DNA of 26,594 nucleotides from Candidatus Staskawiczbacteria bacterium RIFCSPLOWO2_01_FULL_38_12b (GCA_001820255.1 MHPA01000005.1:1-26594); one strand, 5' to 3'; positions 1-6,926 are shown, numbered from the stretch's first letter. Notes: generated by a model from the sequence alone, not told the origin. Numbers and translations are program-made.

Positions 1-2
1 AA

Positions 3-86
3 AACCTGGCCATTTTAATGTCGGTACTGATGTCGCTTAAACAACGCCATCAAACCAATTTCTTCTTAGAGTACATGAAGGCGTGA
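3..86 (+). CDS. C-terminal fragment of a probable transposase (partial)
   Basis: An open frame enters from the left window edge and ends with TGA at 84-86, giving 27 visible residues that begin NLAILMSVLMSLKQRH and end FFLEYMKA. The pattern of a hydrophobic helix, a charged turn and a short Leu/Tyr helix resembles the C-terminal tail of IS66-type transposases, where a similar helix precedes a 'YL..V/A' ending. This is a resemblance only. Too little is visible to identify catalytic residues, and it could be the tail of an unrelated protein. Its neighbours, a lone coiled-coil gene and a small basic gene, fit an accessory region. Confidence 0.35.
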   Translation, partial: NLAILMSVLMSLKQRHQTNFFLEYMKA

Positions 87-178
87 GGGGTTACAAGTGC
101 AAGATTTGACATAGTAGTATAAATAATGTATCCTTACGGTGACTTTCACCTGTTCTTTAACAAGAAAGGGTCAATATC

Positions 179-790
179 ATGGGATTATCTTACTTGGAAG
201 TTATTTTCATTTGCGGATTTTTGCTGTCTTTCTTTATCTTAATTAAACAAAGGCGGCAAATTCAAAAACTAGACATTAAATTAAAGAAAGAGAAAGTAGA
301 AAACGCTCAAGAGACCAAAAAAAGATGTGTGAGCGAAGCTTCGCATGACGACTCAGAAGAAGTTATTTTACCAAAACCTCAAACAGGTATTTTGGAAATC
401 AAAAAATACTACCAAGACGATGCAAGGTTCAAAGAACTTGCCAAGGTCACTCCTAGATCAGAAAAAGAAATAACAAAGGAAGTAGAACTGACGGAACTGA
501 TTGAAAGGTTCGAAGGTTTTCAGACTCAGTTTACAGTATCGAATCAACGACTCGTAGATGCAGAAAGTCAAATCAAAAAGTTGACGAGAAAACTCGCGAA
601 CGTTGAAAATCAATGCACGGATGCCAACAAGAAATTAGCTGAAGTCGAAAGGATCAACCATTCAATGGAAAAAAGAGTGGTAGCAGTGGAAGAGGATCAC
701 AGAGAATTGAAAGGCAACCTCCGCCAAGCTGAACAGAACACGAGAGAAGCTCTGGTAGCTATTAGAAGCATTTCTTCGCCTGGTAAATGA
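179..790 (+). CDS. Membrane-anchored coiled-coil protein, function unknown
   Basis: A 203-residue protein with one N-terminal hydrophobic segment (about residues 4-22, GLSYLEVIFICGFLLSFFIL) followed at once by a basic stretch (KQRRQIQK), so it is predicted to be a signal anchor with a cytoplasmic body. Residues 25-45 and about 100-195 are rich in Glu, Lys and Gln with heptad-like spacing, indicating long coiled coils. The ATG at 179 has a good Shine-Dalgarno (AAGAAAGGG about 8 bases upstream), which supports this start. A GCGAAGCTTCGC palindrome lies in frame at about residues 51-56 (SEASHD). No family is recognised. It resembles RmuC-like or chemoreceptor-like anchors only in general shape. 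It stands alone, with no obvious operon partner. Confidence 0.7.
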   Translation: MGLSYLEVIFICGFLLSFFILIKQRRQIQKLDIKLKKEKVENAQETKKRCVSEASHDDSEEVILPKPQTGILEIKKYYQDDARFKELAKVTPRSEKEITKEVELTELIERFEGFQTQFTVSNQRLVDAESQIKKLTRKLANVENQCTDANKKLAEVERINHSMEKRVVAVEEDHRELKGNLRQAEQNTREALVAIRSISSPGK

Positions 791-873
791 CGTGATTTTG
801 GGACAAATTCCCGACATTGCGTCTCTTTTATTGTTGCAAAATTACTTGATCCTTACTATTAAGTACTTTTATC

Positions 874-1167
874 TTAAGAATTACCAATTTTTTCCCTTAA
901 CTCTTTTAAACGCCTATTTTTTATCGTATTTAAAAAATCTGTGATAATCCGATCTTGCTCTCCAGCTAAAACATCAAGTTTTTTAGAATATTCTTGGTAA
1001 ATAGTTTCTATTGCCCTAATCCTTGCTTTTACATCCGGATTTGAATTTTTCCGGGTAACTTTTCTGGTCTTTTTTTGAATCGCTTTTTGTTTATTGGTAT
1101 TAGCTTCCTTTCCTGTAAAACCGCTAACTTTCTTTGGATTCTTTTTTAAATGATAGGAAGACGGCAT
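874..1167 (-). CDS. Small basic charged protein, hypothetical
   Basis: 97 residues. The first half (to about residue 45) is very rich in Lys, Asn and Thr and probably disordered. The second half (about 47-95; RIRAIETIYQEYSKKLD, then LAGEQDRIITDFLNTIK) looks like two amphipathic helices. It has no signal peptide, membrane segment or Cys motif. The composition suggests a nucleic-acid- or ribosome-associated protein, but that is inference. Its start lies 14 bp from the A1 palindromic element at 1181, so that element occupies its 5' flank. It could also be a spurious frame, but the helical second half with sensible codon use argues for a real gene. Confidence 0.6.
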   Translation of the reverse strand: MPSSYHLKKNPKKVSGFTGKEANTNKQKAIQKKTRKVTRKNSNPDVKARIRAIETIYQEYSKKLDVLAGEQDRIITDFLNTIKNRRLKELREKIGNS

Positions 1168-1180
1168 ATTTGTATTAATT

Positions 1181-1357
1181 TACTTTGAATTACGAAACTC
1201 ACCCAAAAAAGGTCGTTTCGAGTCTTTTTCGCAAATTTGGGCTGGAAATTCGCTATAACTTTCAGGCGGGCCCATAGGGCAAGCCTGGAAATTCTATCAA
1301 ATTTCCATCCGCCAGATTTGCGAAAAATACTTCGAAAGAGTTTCGTAATTCAAAGTA
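1181..1357 (+). repeat. Palindromic element A1 (MITE/REP-like)
   Basis: Perfect 20-bp terminal inverted repeats: TACTTTGAATTACGAAACTC at 1181-1200 and its reverse complement at 1338-1357. The interior is an imperfect palindrome. TTTCGAGTCTTTTTCGCAAA on the left pairs with the sequence around 1316-1337, and the core at 1240-1310 carries GCTATAAC (1252-1259) and ATTCTATC (1291-1298) around a GC-rich tip (AGGCGGGCCC/GGGCAAGCCT). It contains no credible ORF. The asymmetric core gives it a + orientation, pointing at rpsT. About 70 bp of the core is nearly identical to the reverse complement of the C1 core. Confidence 0.85.
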
Positions 1358-1402
1358 ATTTAACTTATTACATAATTGTAACACTGACTAATTGTAAAAT
1401 CA

Positions 1403-1432
1403 ATTATGCGTAGGAACATTATGCGTAGGAAC
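1403..1432. repeat. 15-bp perfect tandem duplication
   Basis: ATTATGCGTAGGAAC occurs twice without a gap (1403-1417 and 1418-1432) in the spacer between elements A1 and B1. It looks like a recent slippage or insertion footprint. No function can be assigned. Confidence 0.8.
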
Positions 1433-1473
1433 CCCTTGCAAAATTACTTATTATTTGCTATTGTTTTGAGTAT

Positions 1474-1662
1474 GCCCCGGTAGTAGAGCAAAGCTCACTA
1501 CAGGGCTACCCCGTAGAGAATTTTGACTTTTGTAGTTTAATTTTATCTACGGAGTTTTCAATATAAATATATATTTAATCATAAAGAATTTAATTCTGCC
1601 CTGTAGTGAAATTTTCGCAAAAATTTCTACTACCGGGGCGTCAAAATTCTTCTACTGGGGTG
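1474..1662 (+). repeat. Palindromic element B1, supplies the rpsT start codon
   Basis: Three paired modules: a = GCCCCGGTAGTAG (1474-1486), b = CACTACAGGGC (1496-1506) and c = CCCCGTAGAGAATTTTGAC (1509-1527). The complements follow as b' (1598-1608), a' (1627-1639) and c' (1640-1660). Because a and b are themselves near-complementary, each end can form a local hairpin, and c pairs with c' over about 110 bp. The last bases, CTACTGGGGTG, end on the GTG start codon of rpsT. The closely related element B2 (22258-22483) ends in the same way on the GTG of yidC. Confidence 0.85.
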
Positions 1663-1920
1663 GCAATTACCAAATCGGCCAAAAAGGCCATCAGACAAAA
1701 TAAAAAACATCGGGTGTTAAACCTTGTCTATATTAATAAAATAAAAAAACTCGTAAAAGAGGCTAAAACTTTTGTGTTAGAAAAAAAGCACAAAGAAGCA
1801 AAAGAACTTTTACCAAAAGTATATCAAGCCTTAGATAAAGCAGCCAAGGTGGGAATCATTAAAAAAAATAACGCTTCAAGAAGAAAATCTCGTATAGCTA
1901 AAGCTATAGGGCGACTCTAA
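1660..1920 (+). CDS. rpsT: 30S ribosomal protein S20
   Basis: 86 residues, close to the usual 85-90 for S20, which binds 16S rRNA early in assembly of the small subunit. The N-terminus AITKSAKKAIRQNKKHR matches the family's KSAxKRxRQ signature. The end, NNASRRKSRIAKAI, matches the conserved NxAaRkKSrLak helix. I chose the GTG at 1660 because it gives the family's normal N-terminus. The ATG at 1606 would add 18 residues encoded wholly by the repeat element. The start codon is the last part of element B1 and there is no classical Shine-Dalgarno apart from CTGGGG. The gene is monocistronic and is followed by a strong hairpin terminator at 1950-1985. Confidence 0.95.
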   Translation: MAITKSAKKAIRQNKKHRVLNLVYINKIKKLVKEAKTFVLEKKHKEAKELLPKVYQALDKAAKVGIIKKNNASRRKSRIAKAIGRL

Positions 1921-1949
1921 TCTACAAATTACACACTAATCTACTAATT

Positions 1950-1985
1950 AAAAAGAGTTATTAATTCATATTAATAACTCTTTTT
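1950..1985. terminator. Bidirectional intrinsic terminator, rpsT / GxxExxY gene
   Basis: Perfect 16-bp stem, AAAAAGAGTTATTAAT (1950-1965) with ATTAATAACTCTTTTT (1970-1985) and loop TCAT. The A tract and T tract allow termination in both directions. It overlaps the last codons and stop of the minus-strand GxxExxY gene, so the two convergent genes share it. Confidence 0.8.
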
Positions 1986-2359
1986 GGTTTCAAATAAGTG
2001 CTACGAAAATTTACAATGAGGCCAAGTTCTAATTTTGAAAACTTTAAATATCTTTGCATTTGAAAATAATCTTCTTTGGTAAGAAACTTTTTAGCCTTTA
2101 TATCAAGCAAGATTTTATTTTCAATTAAAAAATCCACTTTATTGCTCACATCTTTCTCATTAATATCTTTAATGGGCAACACTTTTTCTCTTTCAAAATC
2201 TATGCCGGCATTTTTTAATTCTATTTCCAACAAATCACCGTATTGAATTTCTCTACAAAACCTATCAAGCTTATTGTGAACTTTAAATAAAACTCCAGAA
2301 ATTTTATAAGAGAGCTCGGGATGCAGTAGTTTAGTTTTATTAGTAGATTCGGATGTCAT
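1961..2359 (-). CDS. GxxExxY-family protein (PD-(D/E)XK-like)
   Basis: 132 residues. The C-terminal half (VDFLIENKILLDIKAKKFLT, then QMQRYLKFSKLELGLIVNF) matches the GxxExxY family, whose shared pattern is D-x-(I/L)(V/I)-(E/D)-x-K-x ... Q-x-x-(N/R)YL(K)-x(S/A)-x-L-x-x-GL(I/L)(V/I)NF. The fold is PD-(D/E)XK nuclease-like, with Asp, Asp (E in most members) and Lys at about residues 75-90. The N-terminal signature Gly-x-x-Glu-x-x-Tyr is altered here (RFCREIQYGDLLEIEL), so the usual glycine is missing. The biochemical role of the family is not established. It lies downstream of holA with an 18-bp gap and is bracketed by inverted repeats (1933-1950, 2356-2373). Such genes often travel as small cassettes. 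Confidence 0.8.
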   Translation of the reverse strand: MTSESTNKTKLLHPELSYKISGVLFKVHNKLDRFCREIQYGDLLEIELKNAGIDFEREKVLPIKDINEKDVSNKVDFLIENKILLDIKAKKFLTKEDYFQMQRYLKFSKLELGLIVNFRSTYLKPKRVINMN

Positions 2360-2377
2360 TAGTAGATTGGTGTCGCT

Positions 2378-3313
2378 TTATATTTTTGAAACAAATAGGT
2401 CTAACGCCGTTTCGGCATCTATCTTGCCAATTTTAATATCACTATCAATCTTAAAAATACTACGATATATATTTTTTAATTCTTCAAAACTGAATTGCCG
2501 GCATAAAAAATATGATTTTTTAACCACAAACGGATGCAGTCCGCTTTTTTTTACAATAGATGCATACATCAAGCCTTTTTCCGAAAGCTCTTTTACCATC
2601 AGCAAGTTCCTAAACTGGAAAGCAATCATAGAAAGCAAATACAGAGAGTTGTCGCCATTCTCAAGGTGGTTGTGTAAAAGGCCTAGTGCCTGCTTTTTAT
2701 CTTTTTGAGCCAAGGCGTCAATGGTTTTAAAAATATCTGTTTCAATATTTGGCTTTACTAACATCTGCACATCTTCTTTTCTTACCACTTGGCCATCTTT
2801 AAAATCCACCAATTTTTTTATTTCATTAAAAAGACGCCACAAATCATTCCTAGTGCAACTTAGTAATGCATCCAAAGCGTCATTATTAATTTTTGCCTTT
2901 AACTTTTCGAATTCTTTTTGGGCCCAAATTTTTAAATTCTTGCTATCCAGTAATGCAAACTCCTGGCTCTTACATTCTTTTAATAGTAGCTTGAATAGTT
3001 TTAACCGCTGATCAACCACATCATTTTCAAAAACAACTATTACATCTTTTAATGATTGGAGAAGTTTTAGTTCTTTTAAAAAATCTTCCTGGAAACTTTT
3101 ACCGGAAAATACATTTTTTAAGGTAACCAATTTTGTTTCGGCAAACATGGAAGAAATCTTCAAAACATCGTACACTTGTGAAAAATCCGTTTTACCGGCA
3201 TCAACATCAATCAAATTCAGCCCGCTTTTGCGGACCTCTTTGTAATGGGCAATTATTTCACTAAGCTTTTCTTGTGCCCGGTAAGAATCTTGGCCGTATA
3301 AAAAAATAATCAT
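2378..3313 (-). CDS. holA: DNA polymerase III delta subunit (clamp-loader wrench)
   Basis: 311 residues, within the normal 310-340 range. The N-terminus MIIFLYGQDSYRAQEKLSEI matches the HolA opening (ffLyGeDxyrxxexlxxi), followed by a fold that uses no ATP itself. The central helical part includes DLWRLFNEIKKLVDF, corresponding to the conserved 'gnDlxxlxnEleKLxxy', then FKTIDALAQKDKKQALGLL and the C-terminal collar helices ending TALDLFV. It opens the beta clamp for loading, so it works with the DnaN encoded at 18198. It is the third gene of a minus-strand run after the HAMP gene and mutM, with only 15 bp between mutM and holA, so co-transcription is likely. Confidence 0.9.
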   Translation of the reverse strand: MIIFLYGQDSYRAQEKLSEIIAHYKEVRKSGLNLIDVDAGKTDFSQVYDVLKISSMFAETKLVTLKNVFSGKSFQEDFLKELKLLQSLKDVIVVFENDVVDQRLKLFKLLLKECKSQEFALLDSKNLKIWAQKEFEKLKAKINNDALDALLSCTRNDLWRLFNEIKKLVDFKDGQVVRKEDVQMLVKPNIETDIFKTIDALAQKDKKQALGLLHNHLENGDNSLYLLSMIAFQFRNLLMVKELSEKGLMYASIVKKSGLHPFVVKKSYFLCRQFSFEELKNIYRSIFKIDSDIKIGKIDAETALDLFVSKI

Positions 3314-3328
3314 ATGCTAAGTTTAAAT

Positions 3329-4204
3329 TTATAACTGCTGACAAGCCGGGCAGAAAAATGCGCTTCTGCCGCCAAATTTTAATCGCACAATGGGCGTTTT
3401 GCAACGAGGGCACTTTTCTTTTTCCCTTTTATATACCTTTCTTTCATCGTCAAAATCGCCTTTTTTACCATCAATATTCCGGTAATCGGCAAAACTTTCA
3501 CCTCCTAGTTTTATGCCGGCCGCCAACACTTTTTTAATGGCATCATAAAGGCGCTTTAATTCTTTATCGCTTAATTTTGAAACATCTTTTTGCGGATGTA
3601 TTTTTGCCCACCAAAGTGCTTCGCTTGAATAAATATTCCCGATGCCGGCAATCACCTCCGGAATCATAATCACTTGCTTTACCTTTCCTCGCCTACCCTT
3701 TAAAGCTTTTTTAAATTCCACCAAAGTAAAAGAGCGATCCATGGGTTCGGGCCCCAAATTCTTAAATTCCGGCGAATTTAACAATTCATCGGTTTTCCAC
3801 AATTCAGTTTTGGCGAATTTTCTCATATCAGACAAGGCAATCATTTTACCGTTATCTAAGGTAAAAAGTAAATGGATAAACGTATTGATTTTTTCTGCCA
3901 ACGGACCGGGCTTTTCCGGATTCCAAATAGCATGTTCTAATTTCCATACCCCCACCATCAAGTGGCCGGTCATTTTCATGTGTATTAAAAGAGAATAACC
4001 GTCCGACAGATCAAAAATAACATTTTTTGCCCGCCGCCATACTTTTATTATTTTTTTTCCTTTCAGTTGTTTTTTAAATAGTTTAAAGTCCTTGGGTTTT
4101 TTAGCTACTTTTTTCCAATCCGACCACACATCAACAAAGGTCCTTGTAAGGACCTTTGATTGCAAACCTTTAACCGTTGTTTCTACTTCTGGTAATTCGG
4201 GCAT
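3329..4204 (-). CDS. mutM: Formamidopyrimidine-DNA glycosylase (Fpg/MutM)
   Basis: 291 residues. It starts MPELPEVETT, giving the catalytic Pro2 nucleophile (after Met removal) and Glu3. HMKMTGHLMVG and RRAKNVIFDL hold the conserved DNA-contact and Lys positions of the N-terminal beta-sandwich. The helix-two-turn-helix is at about residues 140-210 (GIGNIYSSEALWWAKIHP, with the conserved Asn). The C-terminal zinc finger is CPRCKTPIVRLKFGGRSAFF followed by CPACQ. It removes 8-oxoguanine and formamidopyrimidines and nicks by beta/delta elimination. The start is unambiguous. A perfect 24-nt palindrome lies in frame at 4135-4158 (KVLTRTF region). Solo hairpin A2 separates it from the upstream HAMP gene. 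Confidence 0.96.
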   Translation of the reverse strand: MPELPEVETTVKGLQSKVLTRTFVDVWSDWKKVAKKPKDFKLFKKQLKGKKIIKVWRRAKNVIFDLSDGYSLLIHMKMTGHLMVGVWKLEHAIWNPEKPGPLAEKINTFIHLLFTLDNGKMIALSDMRKFAKTELWKTDELLNSPEFKNLGPEPMDRSFTLVEFKKALKGRRGKVKQVIMIPEVIAGIGNIYSSEALWWAKIHPQKDVSKLSDKELKRLYDAIKKVLAAGIKLGGESFADYRNIDGKKGDFDDERKVYKREKEKCPRCKTPIVRLKFGGRSAFFCPACQQL

Positions 4205-4211
4205 AGATACT

Positions 4212-4250
4212 TAACTTTGAATTACGAAATACTTTCATAATTCAAAGTTA
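4212..4250. repeat. Solo hairpin A2, only the ends of an A-family element
   Basis: AACTTTGAATTACGAAA (4213-4229), loop TAC, then TTTCATAATTCAAAGTT (4233-4249): 16 of 17 pairs. These are the A-family terminal repeats with no interior. Its last bases TTA (4248-4250) are the stop codon of the minus-strand HAMP gene. On the plus strand it is followed by GCTTTTTT, so it could also act as a terminator. Confidence 0.75.
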
Positions 4251-4895
4251 GCTTTTTTCGTCTGTTTTTTCGTTTTCTATTTTTTCTGGTTTTTCTGTTT
4301 TCCCCGATTCCTCACCTTCATTTTTAATTTTTGTTTTTTTATCACCGTGCTTTTCTAGTTTTTCTTTTAATTCTAATATTTGATTTTTTAATACAATCGA
4401 ATCCGCCTCTTTTTCACCTGAATATTCTTTGAATTTTTCCAGATCCCTTACCATTTTTTGAACCTCCAGAGTTCTGTTTTGCACTTTCTGTTCCAATGCA
4501 TTTATTATGTCCTTAAGTGATTGGGTTTCTGCTTCTACTTTAATGCCTACTGATTTTTCTATTTTTTCATTTTCAGTATTACTTTCTTCAAGCCGATCAG
4601 CTATCCGGTTAAACACACTAGATAATTGCCCTATTTCATCTTTGCTTTCTGAATAAAACCTGCTTTTTAAGTCACCTCTACTTAAGTCGTCCGCTTTTTT
4701 TAATAACCTTTTTACCGGCGCCGCAAAATTCTGACCCGTGGCAAAACCAAATAAAAATAAGTATACCGTAAGAAATGAAAGGATAATATAAAAGCTGGCG
4801 TTTAAACTATTGTAATTTAGGGCAATAACCGAAACAATAACAAAAAAACCTGCGATAACAATGGGATATGCTATTTTAAAAGAAAGTGTTGACAT
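4248..4895 (-). CDS. HAMP-domain membrane protein with long coiled coil, no output domain
   Basis: 215 residues. There are two membrane segments (about 8-26 and 33-52) with almost no loop between them. A HAMP linker follows (about 52-105: FAAPVKRLLKKADDLSRGDL, then SKDEIGQLSSVFNRIADRL), with the DExG motif (DEIG) intact. After that comes a long charged coiled coil (105-185) and a Lys/Glu-rich tail. HAMP domains relay signals across membranes, but no kinase, cyclase or methyl-accepting domain follows, so the output is unknown. It may be a scaffold or structural envelope protein. The stop codon is the edge of hairpin A2. The 5' region contains an ATTCG-rich stretch and element C1, whose core promoter-like sequence points toward this gene. 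Confidence 0.8.
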   Translation of the reverse strand: MSTLSFKIAYPIVIAGFFVIVSVIALNYNSLNASFYIILSFLTVYLFLFGFATGQNFAAPVKRLLKKADDLSRGDLKSRFYSESKDEIGQLSSVFNRIADRLEESNTENEKIEKSVGIKVEAETQSLKDIINALEQKVQNRTLEVQKMVRDLEKFKEYSGEKEADSIVLKNQILELKEKLEKHGDKKTKIKNEGEESGKTEKPEKIENEKTDEKS

Positions 4896-4904
4896 AGTTA
4901 TAAT

Positions 4905-4974
4905 TAGCGAATGTGCGAGCTGGTTTCGAATTTTCGGATTCGTAAATTCGCAACAAATTCGTTTATTCGTTGAC
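4905..4974. repeat. ATTCG-rich degenerate short repeats
   Basis: The stretch between the HAMP gene start and element C1 contains many irregular copies of ATTCG/CGAAT (AATTTTCGGATTCGTAAATT, then CGCAACAAATTCGTTTATTC). A similar stretch lies at 6927-7005, also directly upstream of a start codon. No protein is encoded. Confidence 0.5.
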
Positions 4975-5136
4975 TAGACCTGTTGCGTATTAAGGATTGT
5001 GACGAAAGTTGAAAATTTCGAAGCTGGAAATTTGATAGAATGTTTAGGCTTGCCCTGCGGGCCCGCCCAAACATTATAGCAAATTTCCAGCCGAAAGGTT
5101 CAATTTGCAGTAAATTCTTAATACGCAACAGGTCTA
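4975..5136 (-). repeat. Palindromic element C1
   Basis: Perfect 20-bp terminal inverted repeats, TAGACCTGTTGCGTATTAAG (4975-4994) and its complement (5117-5136). The interior is a long imperfect palindrome with core 5023-5092. On the minus strand the core reads TTTGCTATAAT and later ATTCTATC, so the element is in - orientation. That core is about 90% identical by eye to the A1 core, although the ends are unrelated to the A family. The TTTGCTATAAT is an extended -10 promoter match that would fire into the HAMP-mutM-holA gene run. Confidence 0.85.
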
Positions 5137-5155
5137 CTACTTATTTTACACTAAA

Positions 5156-6040
5156 TCAAAAAACAATGGTAGACAATCGGTCAATTAAGGTGAAAAATCC
5201 CAATTCTTTGAAAATGATTTCTACGTTTTGGCGATCAAAATCACCAAATTTGCAATCCTCCAAATTAAAATCAATATCCACATCTTTTTTTGTTTGGACT
5301 AACTGAAATGACAAAAATGCCTTTTCTTTATTTTGCTTAAGCGCTTCTTTTACTTTTGGTTTTAAAATAGCGGTATCAGTGGAAAGCTCATCGTATAAAT
5401 TTTTTATGGTTCCAAAGCGCCCTATTAAATCAGCTGCCGTGGTTTTGCCGATTCCCGGCACCCCGGGAATATTGTCGGAGTTGTCGCCAGTCAACGCCTT
5501 AAAATCATTCATTTGATCCGGGGTTACCCCGAATCGTTCAATTACTTTTTCTCGATCATACAAAATAGTTTCTTTAATGCTTTTGCCGGGCGTGTACACT
5601 TTTATATTTTCATCAATTAATTGCAGGTTGTCCAAATCGCCGCTTACGATATACACCTGGCATTTGCCTTCGTGCTTTTTGGCGATGGTGGCAATCAAAT
5701 CGTCCGCTTCAAAGCCTTCCTTTGCAAATAAAGGAATATTAAAACTTTTTAACACCTCTTTAATAACCGGAAATTGGGCAATAATCCCACTTGGAGTTTC
5801 CGGCCGGTGCGCTTTATATTCGTCAAATTGCTGATGGCGAAAGGTGGGCTTGGGCGTATCAAAACAAGCTACCACATAATTGGCTTTTATGTCTTTGATG
5901 GCGCGAAATAAAATTAATAAAAATCCGTACACCGCACCGGTTGGCTGGCCTTGCTTATTAGTCAGCGGAGGCAGAGCATGAAAGGCGCGATACAACAGCG
6001 AACTGGAATCTATGATAAGCAATCGTTTTGTGTTTTCCAT
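5156..6040 (-). CDS. Stand-alone 5'-3' exonuclease (PolA N-terminal domain / FEN type)
   Basis: 294 residues, only the 5' nuclease part of DNA polymerase I. Visible motifs are LLIIDSSSLLYRAFHALPPL at the N-terminus (first metal Asp), VACFDTPKPTFRH and YKAHRP, then EGFEADDLIATIAKK and SGDLDNLQLI (acidic metal ligands). The helix-hairpin-helix comes next, DFKALTGDNSDNIPGVPGIG followed by KTTAADLIGRFGTI. It would remove RNA primers and flaps during lagging-strand synthesis and repair. No polymerase domain follows: the protein ends 15 residues after FKELGF. A 64-bp gap with a minus-strand terminator separates it from the small Cys-rich gene upstream. Confidence 0.92.
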   Translation of the reverse strand: MENTKRLLIIDSSSLLYRAFHALPPLTNKQGQPTGAVYGFLLILFRAIKDIKANYVVACFDTPKPTFRHQQFDEYKAHRPETPSGIIAQFPVIKEVLKSFNIPLFAKEGFEADDLIATIAKKHEGKCQVYIVSGDLDNLQLIDENIKVYTPGKSIKETILYDREKVIERFGVTPDQMNDFKALTGDNSDNIPGVPGIGKTTAADLIGRFGTIKNLYDELSTDTAILKPKVKEALKQNKEKAFLSFQLVQTKKDVDIDFNLEDCKFGDFDRQNVEIIFKELGFFTLIDRLSTIVF

Positions 6041-6064
6041 GTTGTAATATTAACATTTTTAAAA

Positions 6065-6096
6065 ACAAAAAAAAGCCGCTGGGCAAACCATGCGGC
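6065..6096 (-). terminator. Intrinsic terminator after the small Cys-rich gene
   Basis: On the minus strand GCCGCATGGTTTGCCCAGCGGC (stem GCCGC/GCGGC at 6091-6095 and 6074-6078) is followed by a run of eight T. It lies directly after the stop of the 6105-6308 gene and before the exonuclease start, so the exonuclease probably needs read-through or its own promoter. Confidence 0.8.
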
Positions 6097-6104
6097 GCAG
6101 AAAT

Positions 6105-6308
6105 TTATTTAGGGGCGTGATCAAGGCAATAATACATATTATCTATCTTCTTAATTTCCCCCAGGCTAAAACGAAAAACTCTTTTGCAAACACTACAACG
6201 CTCTCCAAAACCACAGCACAATAGTGCTTGGTCAAAAGAAGTGTCTTCGCCCGCCATCTCCCTCCGATGATTCTCCTCTATGCCTTTTTTAATTGATTCA
6301 AGATCCAT
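6105..6308 (-). CDS. Small Cys-rich, probably zinc-binding protein
   Basis: 67 residues. The C-terminal half has a CC pair, CSVCKRVF and YYCLDHAP, giving a C-x2-C ... C-x2-H arrangement typical of a small zinc ribbon or knuckle. The N-terminal third is a charged helix (MDLESIKKGIEENHRREMAG). A strong Shine-Dalgarno (AGGAGAAGG, 4 bases before the ATG) makes this the best translation signal on this strand. The gene sits between tsaE and the exonuclease and has its own terminator. No family is recognised. DNA- or RNA-binding is possible but not shown. Confidence 0.75.
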   Translation of the reverse strand: MDLESIKKGIEENHRREMAGEDTSFDQALLCCGFGERCSVCKRVFRFSLGEIKKIDNMYYCLDHAPK

Positions 6309-6364
6309 AACCTTCTCCTAAAAGAAGTTAAAAGAACAACACAATTTTCATACTAACAAAATAG

Positions 6365-6877
6365 TTAAAATGTATCAATTTTTATTTCCCTTTTATTTTC
6401 CTTTGCCTCGCCATCGCCTTTGGCGGAGATGGGTTCTAAATGATCAAATGTAATTAAAATTGCATCTTTCGGTAAAATTTCTTTGATTTTTTCCGGCCAT
6501 TCGATGGCCACAATATTTTCCGGATTTTTAATAATTTCTCCAAATCCCAAATCTAATATTTCTTGCGGATTATTTAAACGGTATAAATCAAAATGGTAGA
6601 AGTTTTTAAACATTAGATTGCTTCGCTTTGCTCGCAATGACGACCGGGGTGTAATTTTAAATCTTTTCATAATTACAAAGGTTGGGCTATTAACCACTTC
6701 TTTAATTCCCAAGCCCTTGGCAAACCCCTGCAAAAAAGTGGTTTTGCCCGCCCCCAAGTCACCCTGCAATGCTAAAATTACCGTAGACTGACCGGGTTTT
6801 GCGGTCAAAATTTCGTGCGCAAAATTTTGACCGATTTTTTGTGTTTGTTTAAAATTATGAGTTATTATCTTCTCCAC
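6365..6877 (-). CDS. tsaE: tRNA t6A biosynthesis ATPase TsaE, with two in-frame palindromic insertions
   Basis: 170 residues against about 140-155 in most relatives. Walker A is GDLGAGKTT (about residues 39-47). SPTFVIMKRF, FYHFDLYRL and AIEWPEKI are the family's conserved blocks. TsaE works with TsaB, TsaC and TsaD to make N6-threonylcarbamoyladenosine at tRNA position 37. The extra length comes from two places where the DNA is palindromic. Residues about 76-90 (TPRSSLRAKRSNLMF) split the usual MKRxxI...NFYHF join. Near the C-terminus, PISAKGDGEAK is inserted between DHL and ENKREIKI. Both are in frame, so the gene appears functional. It is divergent from the DHH-like gene at 7012. Confidence 0.93.
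   Translation of the reverse strand: MEKIITHNFKQTQKIGQNFAHEILTAKPGQSTVILALQGDLGAGKTTFLQGFAKGLGIKEVVNSPTFVIMKRFKITPRSSLRAKRSNLMFKNFYHFDLYRLNNPQEILDLGFGEIIKNPENIVAIEWPEKIKEILPKDAILITFDHLEPISAKGDGEAKENKREIKIDTF
6405..6434. repeat. In-frame palindrome near the tsaE 3' end
   Basis: CCATCGCCTTTGGCGGAGATGG is an imperfect hairpin (CCATC/GATGG outer stem and GCC/GGC around TTT). It encodes the extra peptide ISAKGDGEA in TsaE. It resembles protein-coding palindromic elements of the type described in Rickettsia. Confidence 0.5.
6612..6650. repeat. In-frame palindrome inside tsaE (SLRAKRSNL peptide)
   Basis: On the coding strand the hairpin ATTGCGAGCAAAGCGAAGCA followed by AT lies between CGTC and CTAATG and encodes SLRAKRSN. 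This CGTCATTGCGAGC...GCAATC type of palindrome is widely scattered in bacterial genomes, mostly between genes. Here it lies within the coding sequence without breaking the frame. Confidence 0.65.
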
Positions 6878-6926
6878 TTGATTTATTTTATTAAATGAAT
6901 TAGTTTGAAATTAAACAGCGTGATCC

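Larger units (their letters stand above)
1933..2373. repeat. 18-bp inverted repeats flanking the GxxExxY gene
   Basis: ACACTAATCTACTAATTA at 1933-1950 matches the reverse complement of 2356-2373 at 16 of 18 positions. The pair brackets the GxxExxY gene exactly, from just after its stop to just before its start (2359). A further direct copy of TTAGTAGATT lies at about 2340. This suggests the gene arrived as a small cassette. Confidence 0.6.

Noticed and set aside
1606..1659. N-terminal extension of S20 from an ATG at 1606
   Set aside because: The 18 extra residues are encoded by element B1 and S20 proteins do not have them; GTG at 1660 gives the family N-terminus.
4135..4158. Perfect 24-nt palindrome inside mutM as a palindromic insertion
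   Set aside because: The encoded KVLTRTF segment matches the normal length and pattern of MutM at this point, so it seems to be codon coincidence and not an insertion.
5040..5306. Plus-strand ORF starting inside element C1
   Set aside because: It consists of the palindrome and antisense exonuclease sequence; no protein-like features.
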